The position numbers and the translations under genes were made by a program. A model generated the notes under the pieces. The model saw only the letters and a program-made list of their open reading frames with translations, was not told the origin of the DNA and made no database searches. 64,000 bases of DNA from Pigmentiphaga aceris. GTDB taxonomy: Bacteria; Pseudomonadota; Gammaproteobacteria; Burkholderiales; Burkholderiaceae_B. The stretch is from contig NZ_CP043046.1 in the NCBI RefSeq assembly GCF_008119665.1, forward strand, positions 372,001-436,000, read 5' to 3'. Positions 45,846-53,915 of the stretch are shown piece by piece. The first letter of the stretch is position 1, and every line of letters begins with the position of its first letter.

Positions 45846-46496
45846 ATGGATAACGCCGTCCTATCGGTGCGACCCAAAGCACCTGTATTTGCGCCCGCAG
45901 TCGTTCCCGTTCTTACGCCCGCACCGGTCTTGCGCCACGTTGCCGCAGACCACGCCGCTGCAGATCACTTCCAGCATCCCGGCGACACCCTCTTCCCCCG
46001 CTTGATGACCGTCACCAGCGACGTCTGCCGTGAATTCATGGTTGATGTGCCCGCAGGCGTGAACCTGTTCACCCATCTGCAGGAAGTGCTGGCTGCCGCC
46101 GGTGCCGAAAGCGGCATCATCGCCTTCACGGGCGGCGTGTTCGACACGATCGACTATCACACCGTCACCTATTTCCCGCCGGAACCCGCCGCGGGCAAGG
46201 CCGCCAAGGTCTACGGCAGCTCGATCCGCGCCGCCGGCCCGATCACGCTGCTGGCCGCCACGCTGAGCTTCGGCCTGACGGCCGACGGCGCACCGCTGCT
46301 GCACTGCCACGCTGCGTTTGTCGACAGCGACGGCAACACGCACGGCGGTCACCTGTCGAACCAGAACTGCATCGTTGCCGCCGAAGGCGTGCAGGCATGC
46401 GTCAGCGTGTTCGGCGACATCCGCTTCCGTGCACGTCACGATTCGGAAACCACCTTCTCGGTGTTCCACCCGGAAGTTGTCGGAGCCGCAGCATGA
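45846..46496 (+). CDS. PCC/DUF296-domain protein with intact metal site
   Basis: 216 residues; the ATG has AAGGAGA upstream. The N-terminal 45 residues are Pro/Val/His-rich and unlike the domain. The PCC (plants and prokaryotes conserved, DUF296) domain spans about 50-210: REFMVDVPAGVNLFTHLQEVLAAAGAESGIIAFTGGVF, then LLHCHAAFVDSDGNTHGGHL. His153, His155 and His169 match the HxH...H metal-binding set of prokaryotic PCC proteins. Bacterial members have no settled function; plant relatives bind AT-rich DNA through an extra hook absent here. It overlaps the next gene by four bases and diverges from a LysR gene. Confidence 0.8.
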   Translation: MDNAVLSVRPKAPVFAPAVVPVLTPAPVLRHVAADHAAADHFQHPGDTLFPRLMTVTSDVCREFMVDVPAGVNLFTHLQEVLAAAGAESGIIAFTGGVFDTIDYHTVTYFPPEPAAGKAAKVYGSSIRAAGPITLLAATLSFGLTADGAPLLHCHAAFVDSDGNTHGGHLSNQNCIVAAEGVQACVSVFGDIRFRARHDSETTFSVFHPEVVGAAA

Positions 46497-46903
46497 ATGC
46501 GGTGGCCGAATCGCGTGTTGAACAAGGCCAGTATGGCCGCGTGTTCGCGTTGCGCGTGCGTCCCAATGAAGACCTGGTGGCAAGCCTGCGCACCCTGGTC
46601 GCCACCCAGGGCCTGCGTCATGCGGTGATCAAGGGTGCGGTCGGCAGCCTGATCGACGGCAATCTGGCTTTCGGCCCGGCTGCCACGGCCACGACCGTAC
46701 ACATTCCTGGCCCGGGCGTTGAAATCCTGTCGATCAATGGCGACATCCGTGTCGGCGACGATGGTCAGGCAAACGTTCGTGTGCAGGGCACGCTTGGCGG
46801 CCTGGATGGCAAGGTCTACGCAGGCACCTTCGTGCCGGGCGGTAACCTGGCTTTCATCACCATGGAAGTGGTGGTGCAGGAGTGGGTGCCCAGCGCGGCC
46901 TGA
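46493..46903 (+). CDS. Second PCC/DUF296-domain protein lacking metal ligands
   Basis: 136 residues, a single PCC domain (RVFALRVRPNEDLVASLRTLVATQGLRHAVIKGAVGSL, then GDDGQANVRVQGTLGGLDGKVYAGTFVPGGNLAFITMEVVV). At the positions of the upstream protein's HCH and HGGH motifs it has VRV and a segment without His, so it probably does not bind the same metal. Its start overlaps the upstream stop as ATGA. The pair probably arose by duplication and may form a mixed oligomer (PCC domains are typically trimers). Confidence 0.78.
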   Translation: MNAVAESRVEQGQYGRVFALRVRPNEDLVASLRTLVATQGLRHAVIKGAVGSLIDGNLAFGPAATATTVHIPGPGVEILSINGDIRVGDDGQANVRVQGTLGGLDGKVYAGTFVPGGNLAFITMEVVVQEWVPSAA

Positions 46904-46926
46904 GTTGGTCCGCGTCGGTAGCAAGG

Positions 46927-46951
46927 AAAAGCGGCTTCGGCCGCTTTTTTT
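46927..46951 (+). terminator. Rho-independent terminator after PCC genes
   Basis: GCGGC-TTCG-GCCGC stem with a stable UUCG-type loop (46931-46944), flanked by AAAA and seven T. It lies 24 bases after the stop. Confidence 0.92.
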
Positions 46952-47245
46952 GCGTTTGGGGGATGGGTTTCGGGGCGTTGGATGACGTGTTTATGCCGCG
47001 TATGCATGCTTGTCGGGCATGACTACATGTGGTGACAGTCGTTGTCCTGAGCGACCGGAAAGACATAAGGTGCGGGGTGCTGGATTTTGCCGTCCGTTAA
47101 AATTCCGGGTTGGTCTGGTTCGGGCGATTGTTGAAGCGCTTCTAACCAAAGGTCCAGGCGCAGGCGTCAATCTTGCGGGCCTGGGCTTTGATCTGGCCCG
47201 CGTGCCGTTACCCCGTTTTTGGCTTCACCCCTCGCTGTCTTGCGC
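46952..47245. other. Intergenic region before DUF2946 gene
   Basis: About 300 bases without a supportable gene. Short open frames here lack ribosome sites and family resemblance. A stretch with TTAAAATTCC near 47095 is more AT-rich than the surroundings and could hold the promoter of the downstream pair; no dyad operator is obvious. Confidence 0.4.
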
Positions 47246-47791
47246 ATGAGTACGCCCGTCTTCCGCCGCCTGGCCAATCCGCTGTCCATCTGGATCGCGC
47301 TGTTGGCGATCGTGCTGCAATCGGTGATGCCGATGGTGGCGCAGGCGCGTATGCGGGTGGTGGTGCCCGCTGGGGAGATGCATGCGGTTGATGCGCGTGT
47401 TGCGGTGGCTGCGCATGGGCATGGTGTGGGTGGTCATGATCGACATGCTCACGAGGCTGGGCATGATGTCGTCGCGATGGCAGATGCCTTGGCCGACGAC
47501 GCGGTGGATGGGGCAAGCAATCACACGGCATCGCAGCTCGTCACTGTATCCACTGACCACGCGTCGCATCCACCATCCGACTCGCCTGCCAACCCGCACG
47601 CCTTGCATGGCGATGCGCCCTGTCCGTACTGCCGCGTCCACCTTGACGCGCTTGCCTTGCCGGTCTTGCCCAATCCGCATTGGGTGCTGTTGGTCAGTGT
47701 CATTCATCGTGCAATCGAACACGATGCGATCCCCGCGCTGCCTGAAGCCTGGTCGCAGACCCGGCCGCGTGGGCCTCCTGTGATGTCCTGA
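47246..47791 (+). CDS. His-rich DUF2946-like membrane-anchored protein
   Basis: 181 residues from the ATG at 47246 (a TTG 27 bases upstream is less likely). One hydrophobic N-terminal segment (about 13-32, LSIWIALLAIVLQSVMPMVAQA) could be a signal or anchor. A central stretch is exceptionally rich in His and Asp (HGHGVGGHDRHAHEAGHD, then DHASH and HALHGD). A CPYC motif is followed by a hydrophobic C-terminal helix. The layout resembles DUF2946 proteins found near copper or iron uptake genes. The PepSY gene 90 bases downstream is probably co-transcribed. A metal-binding role is inference. Confidence 0.62.
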   Translation: MSTPVFRRLANPLSIWIALLAIVLQSVMPMVAQARMRVVVPAGEMHAVDARVAVAAHGHGVGGHDRHAHEAGHDVVAMADALADDAVDGASNHTASQLVTVSTDHASHPPSDSPANPHALHGDAPCPYCRVHLDALALPVLPNPHWVLLVSVIHRAIEHDAIPALPEAWSQTRPRGPPVMS

Positions 47792-47881
47792 ATTTGACCG
47801 ACTTTCCCGTCAGGTGCCAAGCACCCGGCGGGACCGCTTTCGACTGCGACGCCTGCTGCGTCGCCAGATCAGGATCTACCC

Positions 47882-49474
47882 ATGTCTTCCCCTTCCTTGG
47901 CCGACGCGAGGGTCGGCGCGCGTCCGCGCACACGCAGCATTGACGTGTATCGCGCCGTCTGGCGCTGGCATTTCTACGCTGGCCTGCTGGTGCTGCCGTT
48001 CTTGCTGCTGCTGGCGATCACGGGTGCCATCTACCTGTTCCACCATGAGATTGACGCGTACGTGTACCGTGACCTGCGCACGGTGCCGGCCAGCACCAAC
48101 CTCAGTACCAGCACTATCCAGGCACCGTCTGCCATTGCCGATGCCGCGCTGAAATCCCACCCAGGCACGGTGTTCCGTTATGTGCCGCCAGCCTCTGCCA
48201 CCGCATCTGCCCAGGTGGGCATTCGGGACGCAGCGGGCAAACACGTGGTCTACGTCAATCCCTACACCGGACAGGTGCTGGGCAGCATGATCGACCGTGG
48301 CGGCATCGTCTGGCTGGTACGCGAGCTGCACGGGCTGAGCTATTTCGGACCGATTGCCAACGGCATGATCGAAGTCGCGGGCGGCTGGACCATTCTGCTG
48401 GTGCTGACCGGCATTTACCTGTGGTGGCCGCGCGGGCAGAAGGGCGGTGTGGTGAGCGTGCGAGGTGCGCCGCGCCAGCGTGTGTTCTGGCGTGATGTGC
48501 ACGCGGTTACCGGCTTGTTTGCGGCGTTCTTCATCCTGTTCCTGGCGATCACGGGCATGCCGTGGTCGCTGGTGTGGGGCGCGAAGGTCAATCAATGGGC
48601 CAACGGCAACAACTTCGGATATCCGTCCGGCGTGCGCGTGAACGTGCCGATGTCGCGCGAGCGTCTGGCTGACAGCCAGCAGACCACATGGTCGCTGGAG
48701 CAGGCGCGCATGCCGATGTCGACGACAGACCATACGGGGGCGGGTAGTGCGGGACCGCATGCTGCCCACGATGCCTCGCATGCGGGCATGACTGCGCATG
48801 CTGGTCACACCGCCGCAGGTGCTGGGGCGGCCACCACTGTCGCCACCGCCAACGCTGCCGACGACGAACACGCCGGCCACGGCGGCGGCGCAAGCCCGTC
48901 CACGACAGCACCGCCTGCATCGGCCATTCCGGCCGGCCCGGCGCAAGCCCCCATCGGTCTGGATGCCGCCGTCGCCGCCTTCACCAAACTTGGCATGGCC
49001 CCCGGTTACGCGATTGCCATGCCTGCCTCGCGCACGGGTGTGTACACCGGGTCCGCGTATCCGAACGACCTGAGCAAACAGCGCGTCGTGCATCTTGACC
49101 AATACCGTGGCACTCCGCTGATCGACATGTCTTATGCCGACTACGGGCCGCTTGGCAAGAGCCTGGAATGGGGCATCAACGTGCACATGGGGCAGGAGTT
49201 CGGCCTGGCCAATCAGTTGCTGATGTTGGTGGTCTGTCTGGCGATTGTGCTGCTGTGCGTGTCGGGTGCAAGCATGTGGTGGAAGCGCCGCCCCAGCGGG
49301 GCCGTGGGTGTGCCGCCGATGCCGGCCAACCCCAAGGTGCTGCGCACGGTGGTTCTGTTGCTGGCGATCGGTGGCGTCATTTTCCCGCTGGTGGGTGCGT
49401 CTTTGCTGGTGATGCTGGCCATCGATCTGATGTGGGCGCGACGGCAGCGCGCATCGACGGATCTGCCGGCGTAA
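47882..49474 (+). CDS. PepSY-associated membrane protein with His-rich loop
   Basis: 530 residues, PiuB/PepSY-TM family. Membrane helices lie at about 31-53, 168-182, 208-232 and two or three near the C-terminus (LLMLVVCLAIVLLCVSGASMWW, VVLLLAIGGVIFPLVGASLLVMLAI). Conserved family pieces: WRWHFYAGLLVLPFLLLLAITGAIYLF, RELHGLSYFG, DVHAVTGLFAAFFILFLAITGMPW. Members are linked to reduction of ferric siderophores or other metals in the inner membrane. Unusual: an inserted periplasmic-type loop (about 270-340) with at least eight His and several Met. Together with the His-rich upstream protein this suggests copper or another soft metal. Confidence 0.82.
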   Translation: MSSPSLADARVGARPRTRSIDVYRAVWRWHFYAGLLVLPFLLLLAITGAIYLFHHEIDAYVYRDLRTVPASTNLSTSTIQAPSAIADAALKSHPGTVFRYVPPASATASAQVGIRDAAGKHVVYVNPYTGQVLGSMIDRGGIVWLVRELHGLSYFGPIANGMIEVAGGWTILLVLTGIYLWWPRGQKGGVVSVRGAPRQRVFWRDVHAVTGLFAAFFILFLAITGMPWSLVWGAKVNQWANGNNFGYPSGVRVNVPMSRERLADSQQTTWSLEQARMPMSTTDHTGAGSAGPHAAHDASHAGMTAHAGHTAAGAGAATTVATANAADDEHAGHGGGASPSTTAPPASAIPAGPAQAPIGLDAAVAAFTKLGMAPGYAIAMPASRTGVYTGSAYPNDLSKQRVVHLDQYRGTPLIDMSYADYGPLGKSLEWGINVHMGQEFGLANQLLMLVVCLAIVLLCVSGASMWWKRRPSGAVGVPPMPANPKVLRTVVLLLAIGGVIFPLVGASLLVMLAIDLMWARRQRASTDLPA

Positions 49475-49583
49475 GCAACGCGGTGTGCGGGGGCAGTGTG
49501 TTGAATCGAGACACGCCCCGCAACGGTCACGTTGAAGGCACCGGGGCACCTACAATGTCTGCATTGCATCCAGGTGATTTCCC

Positions 49584-50480
49584 ATGCGCCATCTTTCACT
49601 CGCAGCCGTGTTCGCAACGTCCCTGTTGCTGACACCCACGGTCATTCCAGTGGCACAGGCTGCGGATACCGCAGCCACCGGCAACCGATTCTCCGTGCAG
49701 GTCGAAGGTCAGGGGCCGGATGTCATTCTGGTTCCCGGCCTGGGTTCGGGACCCGCCGTCTGGACGGCCACCGTCGCGCAGCTGAAGGCAACCCGGCGCG
49801 TGCATGTGATCCGTGTGGCGGGTTTTGCAGGGGAGGCACCTGGGGCGAATGCCAACGGTGACATTGCCGCCCCCTTGGCCGAACAACTGGCCCGATATAT
49901 CGATGCCGGCAAGCTGAAGTCCCCTGCCGTCATCGGCCATTCCCTGGGCGGTGAAGTTGCGCTGATGCTGGCTGCGCGTCACCCCGACGCCGTGGGCCGG
50001 GTGATGGTGGTCGATGCCTTGCCCTTCTACAGCTTGCTGCTTGATCCCACTTCTACTGCCGACAGCATGAAACCGCGCGCCGCCGTGTTCCGCGACGCCA
50101 TGCTTGCCGCGCCGCCCGAGCAGGCGGCGGCTGTACAGACTGCGACCATGGCGCGACTGATCAAAACCGCGGATGCGCGACCCGCCATCGTGGCCGCCGC
50201 GCAGCAGTCCGACCGCAGCGTACTGGCGCGCGCCACCTACGAGATCATGACGACCGACCTGCGCCCCGAGCTGTCGCGCATTCGTGCACCGTTGACGGTC
50301 GTATACGCGCACGACAAGGCGTATGGCTTTTCGCCTGCCCAGGTGGATGCGAACTTCCGCACCGTATATGCGCAGGCCAAGACTGCGCGCTTCGTGCGGG
50401 TGGATGACAGTTTCCACTTCGTGATGATCGATCAGCCCAAGGCTTTTGCGCAGGCGGTTGAGGCTTTCCTGGCGAACTGA
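49584..50480 (+). CDS. Secreted alpha/beta hydrolase
   Basis: 298 residues. Signal peptide about 1-27 (ending VIPVAQAADT). The alpha/beta hydrolase core has the oxyanion strand VILVPGLGSGPAVWTATVAQL, nucleophile Ser120 in VIGHSLGGEVALMLAARHPDAV, and catalytic His near residue 282 in DSFHFVMIDQP; the acid is probably the Asp in VVYAHDKAYG. A periplasmic esterase or related enzyme; the substrate is unknown. It converges on the MFS gene with a shared hairpin between them. Confidence 0.85.
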   Translation: MRHLSLAAVFATSLLLTPTVIPVAQAADTAATGNRFSVQVEGQGPDVILVPGLGSGPAVWTATVAQLKATRRVHVIRVAGFAGEAPGANANGDIAAPLAEQLARYIDAGKLKSPAVIGHSLGGEVALMLAARHPDAVGRVMVVDALPFYSLLLDPTSTADSMKPRAAVFRDAMLAAPPEQAAAVQTATMARLIKTADARPAIVAAAQQSDRSVLARATYEIMTTDLRPELSRIRAPLTVVYAHDKAYGFSPAQVDANFRTVYAQAKTARFVRVDDSFHFVMIDQPKAFAQAVEAFLAN

Positions 50481-50489
50481 ACGGCCATC

Positions 50490-50509
50490 GTGCCGTCCTC
50501 GGACGGCAC
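50490..50509. terminator. Hairpin between convergent hydrolase and MFS genes
   Basis: GTGCCGTC-CTCG-GACGGCAC, a perfect 8-base stem 10 bases after the hydrolase stop and touching the MFS stop codon. There is no strong T run, so it is a weak terminator candidate for either strand. Confidence 0.5.
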
Positions 50510-52062
50510 TAAACGATCTTGCGTTGCAGAACAAAAATAGTGCCGATCACCACGGCCCCGCAACCCAGCGCAAAGAAGAAATCCAGGCAGGCCATCAAGG
50601 TTGCCTGCTGGGTCAGTAAAGATGCCAATTGTTGGAGCAGGGCAGGCTGCGTCGGGTCTGTCGCCAGCCCGATGAACGGGCCTGCGGTCAGCGGGTCCAG
50701 GTGCGCAAGGTCGATGCGTTCGGTCAGCCTTGCATAGTGTGTGGTGCTGCGCGATTGCAGCACCAGTGTCGCCAGTGAAATGCCGGTTGAATTCACCAGT
50801 TCGCGCATCATGTTCTTGGCCTGATAGGCCTCGGAAAACACGTCTTCACCAATCTCGGCAAACGAATTCAACGCGGCGGTTCCTTGCGCAAATGAACCGA
50901 AGATCGCGTAGCCGATCAGCGGCCATACAAAGTGCCACAAAGACACGTCAGGGCTGGCCGCGCTCATGCTGAACCCGAAGGCGGCCAGGCACACGAAGGC
51001 CAGCAGCAGGTATTTGCGCTGCGCGGGAAACGCGCGCACCAGCGACACATGCGCCAAGGCGGCCACGATGCCGACCATGGCCGCCGCGCTCAGCAACGTG
51101 CCGGTCGCCAACACCGGAAATCCCAAGCCGCGTTGCAGCATCACAGGCAGCATGTAGCCAGTGCTCGACAAGACCAGGTAGCACAGCGCATACAGGCTGA
51201 TGCCCGCCGCAAAACGCCCTCCTGTAAAGCGTTCGATTGGCAGCAACGCACCCGGACGTCCGAACTCCATGCGCATGAAGCCATACAGCCCGACACCTGC
51301 CAGCACCAGCAACACCGCCAAGTGCAAAGGACGCGCAAAGAAGTCGTATTGATTGCGTTCCAGCAGATACTGCGCAGACAGGATCATGCCGGCCAGCAGC
51401 ATAGTGCCGACCGGGTGCGGATAGGACCGACGTGCGTGCGGCACACGGTCTTCCAGTGTCAGTTCGCACAGCACGGCGGCAACCGCCACCATCAGCAGCG
51501 GGGCGATGAACAGTGCACGCCACGAGGCATGTTCAAGCAGCATCGAGGCCAGCCATGCTCCCATCGATGCGCTGGCGATCAGGCCACCGGCCATGAAGCG
51601 GATGGCCACGCCGCGCGCCGGACCCTTGAATCGATTGACCTGAACGCGGGCACCGGTGAAGAAGGCCGATCCGCCAATGGCTTGCACCAGGCGACCGAAA
51701 ATCAGCCCGTTCGGCGTGTCGGCCGTGGCGCACAGCAGTGCGCCGACAGTGAAGAACAGAAACGCGCAGCGCATGAACAGCCGGTAGCCCAGGTGCTCGA
51801 CCAGCCAGCGATGCATGGCGATCATCATGATCGCGGTGCCGGCGTAGACCGCAGCGGCCAGGCTGAATTCCTCGGGCGCGGCCCCGACACCGCCCGACAC
51901 GTATGCCGATGAAAACGACAGCATCGAATTCTGCAGGAACTCGATGCCGACCAACATCATGATGGTCCAGCGCAACAGGCGGGGGTGGGAAAGCGGCGCG
52001 GAAAGCATGGCAAAACCGTGGCGAACGGACTGTGGCAAAAAGAAAGTCTGAGCCTGTGCCAT
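50509..52062 (-). CDS. MFS drug-exporter-like transporter (DHA2, 14 TM)
   Basis: 517 residues with about 14 hydrophobic helices, the size of the EmrB/QacA-like DHA2 group. Conserved pieces include YRLFMRCAFLFFTVGALLCATADTPNGLIFGRLVQAIGGSAFFTGARVQ (motif A to C region) and a late GFPVLATGTLLSAAAMVG. The start at 52062 is chosen so that it does not overlap the divergent LysR gene; it lacks a clear ribosome site, and a shorter start near 52000 is possible. No membrane-fusion protein is encoded alongside. The substrate is unknown; the LysR gene opposite is the likely regulator. Confidence 0.82.
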   Translation of the reverse strand: MAQAQTFFLPQSVRHGFAMLSAPLSHPRLLRWTIMMLVGIEFLQNSMLSFSSAYVSGGVGAAPEEFSLAAAVYAGTAIMMIAMHRWLVEHLGYRLFMRCAFLFFTVGALLCATADTPNGLIFGRLVQAIGGSAFFTGARVQVNRFKGPARGVAIRFMAGGLIASASMGAWLASMLLEHASWRALFIAPLLMVAVAAVLCELTLEDRVPHARRSYPHPVGTMLLAGMILSAQYLLERNQYDFFARPLHLAVLLVLAGVGLYGFMRMEFGRPGALLPIERFTGGRFAAGISLYALCYLVLSSTGYMLPVMLQRGLGFPVLATGTLLSAAAMVGIVAALAHVSLVRAFPAQRKYLLLAFVCLAAFGFSMSAASPDVSLWHFVWPLIGYAIFGSFAQGTAALNSFAEIGEDVFSEAYQAKNMMRELVNSTGISLATLVLQSRSTTHYARLTERIDLAHLDPLTAGPFIGLATDPTQPALLQQLASLLTQQATLMACLDFFFALGCGAVVIGTIFVLQRKIV

Positions 52063-52108
52063 GCATATATAAAATGAATTTCTCGGATGCCAACCATAAA
52101 TACCGTGC

Positions 52109-53086
52109 ATGACTACGCCTGACCCCAGTGCCATTGCGCCGCATTCCACCGCCTTCCACCGCGAACTGCGTCGCATCGATCTCAACCTGCTGGTGACGCT
52201 CGACGCCTTGCTGGTCGAGGGCGGCAACGTCACACGTGCGGCCGAACGACTGGCGATCAGCCAACCTGCCGCCAGCCACGCGCTGGCCCGGCTGCGTGAA
52301 GCCCTGGACGACCCGCTGTTTGTGAAGACCGGTATTCGCATGGAAGCCACGCCGCGTGCGCTGGCCTTGGCACCCCAGGTAGCGGCTTGTTTGCAGCAGG
52401 CCTATGGCCTGTTCCAGCCTTTGCCCGATCTGGACCCGTCCCGTATGCAGGCCGATATCCGGCTGACCTTTCCCGAACACATCGAAACCCTGCTGCTGCC
52501 AAGCCTGCTGGAACGCCTGTTCCACGAGGCACCCGGCATCCAGATCCACGCGCGTTCCCTGCCGCTCGACCGGGTGCTGGATGCCATCGATACCGGCGAA
52601 GTCGATCTGGCCTTGATTGCCTCGTCGGCGGAATCACGCGCCTGGCAGTCGCGCGAGCCTTTGTTCGATGTGGGTTTTGTGCTGATGTACGACCCGCGTC
52701 AGGTCACGCTGCCACCGCGACCCACGCTTGCACAGTTGAGTCGGCTGCCGCAGTTGGCCTTGGGGTATGTCGGCAGCTACCCATCTGCGGTGGATCGTTT
52801 CTTTGCGGAACACGGCGCGCCGCGACGCCAGACGGCGACGGCGGTGGGTGTTGCCGTGGTGCCGGAAATGGTTCGCCGCCTGCCGATCGTGGCGATCCTG
52901 CCCGACCTGATCGCGCTGGACGAGGCCACGCGTACGGCGCTGGTGATCGAACCCTTTGCCCCGGACGAGCTGTCGGTGACGGTCTCGATGGTGTGGCATC
53001 GCCGGCACGAGGCAGGTGCCCTGGCCTACGTGCGCACGGTGTTGCGCGAACTGACCGGCGAGGGCGTGCACGGGGTGTTGCGATAA
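52109..53086 (+). CDS. LysR family regulator (NodD-like branch)
   Basis: 325 residues. The helix-turn-helix is within RRIDLNLLVTLDALLVEGGNVTRAAERLAISQPAASHALARLREALDDPLFVKTG, the pattern of the NodD/NahR branch. The effector domain follows (ADIRLTFPEHIETLLLPSLLERL). It starts 46 bases from the divergent MFS gene, sharing one promoter region, and probably controls that exporter. Confidence 0.9.
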   Translation: MTTPDPSAIAPHSTAFHRELRRIDLNLLVTLDALLVEGGNVTRAAERLAISQPAASHALARLREALDDPLFVKTGIRMEATPRALALAPQVAACLQQAYGLFQPLPDLDPSRMQADIRLTFPEHIETLLLPSLLERLFHEAPGIQIHARSLPLDRVLDAIDTGEVDLALIASSAESRAWQSREPLFDVGFVLMYDPRQVTLPPRPTLAQLSRLPQLALGYVGSYPSAVDRFFAEHGAPRRQTATAVGVAVVPEMVRRLPIVAILPDLIALDEATRTALVIEPFAPDELSVTVSMVWHRRHEAGALAYVRTVLRELTGEGVHGVLR

Positions 53087-53179
53087 GACCGCATCCGGTT
53101 TCAGGTGCTTGCACAGCGCCCCGGGCGCGTCACGCGAGCAAGCCATAATGGGATTTTCCGTTCTCCCGCAGGCCCATTC

Positions 53180-53647
53180 ATGAAATACCTGTTCGCGTTG
53201 GCCCTTGTCGCCGCCAGCTCCGTGGCGCATGCCGAATCCGTGGGCGAGGTCGATACCGTCTTCAAGCTCATTGGCCCGGATCACAAGATCGTGGTCGACG
53301 CCTACGATGACCCGAAGGTCAAAGGCGTGACGTGCTACGTGTCGCGCGCAAAAACGGGTGGTCTCAAGGGCGCGGTGGGCTTGGCCGAAGACAAGGCCGA
53401 GGCGTCGATTGTCTGCCAGCAGACCGGCCCGGTGTCGTTCACGGGCGAACTGCGTCAGCAGGAAGAGGTGTTCAACGAGCGCCTGTCGATTCTGTTCAAG
53501 AAGCTGCGTGTGGTGCGCATGGTGGACAGCGCACGCAACACCTTGGTGTACCTGAGCTATTCGGATCGCCTGGTTGAAGGCTCGCCGCAGAACAGCGTGG
53601 CGGCGGTGTCGGTGCCGGCTGGGACGGTGATTCCGGTTCGGAAGTGA
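53180..53647 (+). CDS. creA: CreA family secreted protein
   Basis: 155 residues from the ATG at 53180, with a signal peptide ([18 protein letters not shown]). The mature protein begins [46 protein letters not shown], the CreA hallmark, and retains [13 protein letters not shown] with the second Cys. CreA proteins are conserved and periplasmic, with no established function. Short tandem repeats follow the stop. Confidence 0.93.
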   Translation: MKYLFALALVAASSVAHAESVGEVDTVFKLIGPDHKIVVDAYDDPKVKGVTCYVSRAKTGGLKGAVGLAEDKAEASIVCQQTGPVSFTGELRQQEEVFNERLSILFKKLRVVRMVDSARNTLVYLSYSDRLVEGSPQNSVAAVSVPAGTVIPVRK

Positions 53648-53655
53648 AGGGTTAA

Positions 53656-53715
53656 GGGAGTGCCGAAGGGAGTGCTTAAGTGAGTGCTTAAGTGAGTGCT
53701 TGAGTGAATGCCTGA
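53656..53715 (+). repeat. Five 12-base tandem repeats after creA
   Basis: Units GGGAGTGCCGAA, GGGAGTGCTTAA, GTGAGTGCTTAA, GTGAGTGCTTGA and GTGAATGCCTGA follow head to tail, eight bases after the creA stop codon. Each unit drifts by a few bases from the next. Confidence 0.85.
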
Positions 53716-53762
53716 GAAACGAGGGCAGTGGATGTCACTGCCTTCGATGCATTGGCTTTGCT

Positions 53763-53813
53763 GCACTTTTTCGACGCACTTTTTCGATGCACTTTTTCGA
53801 CGCACTTCGTTGA
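53763..53813 (+). repeat. Three and a partial 13-base tandem repeats
   Basis: GCACTTTTTCGAC repeats at 53763, 53776 (final T) and 53789, then a partial GCACTTCGTTGA. The T runs with no stem do not form a terminator. It lies about 100 bases downstream of the MFS gene stop on the opposite strand. Confidence 0.85.
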
Positions 53814-53915
53814 TTCACTAGTTCGATGTACGTCTTCCTTGCATCGCCTTGCTGAAGCGGCACCGTCCAGGCCGTCCAGGCCGTCTGCGCCGGACGCCCC
53901 GCATCGTTTCCATGC

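Noticed and set aside
47050..47160. Possible tRNA-like stretch
   Set aside because: No cloverleaf pairing and no TTCGA-type T-loop could be fitted.
47010..47249. 79-codon open frame before the DUF2946 gene
   Set aside because: No ribosome site, no hydrophobic or domain pattern, and it overlaps the start of the next gene.
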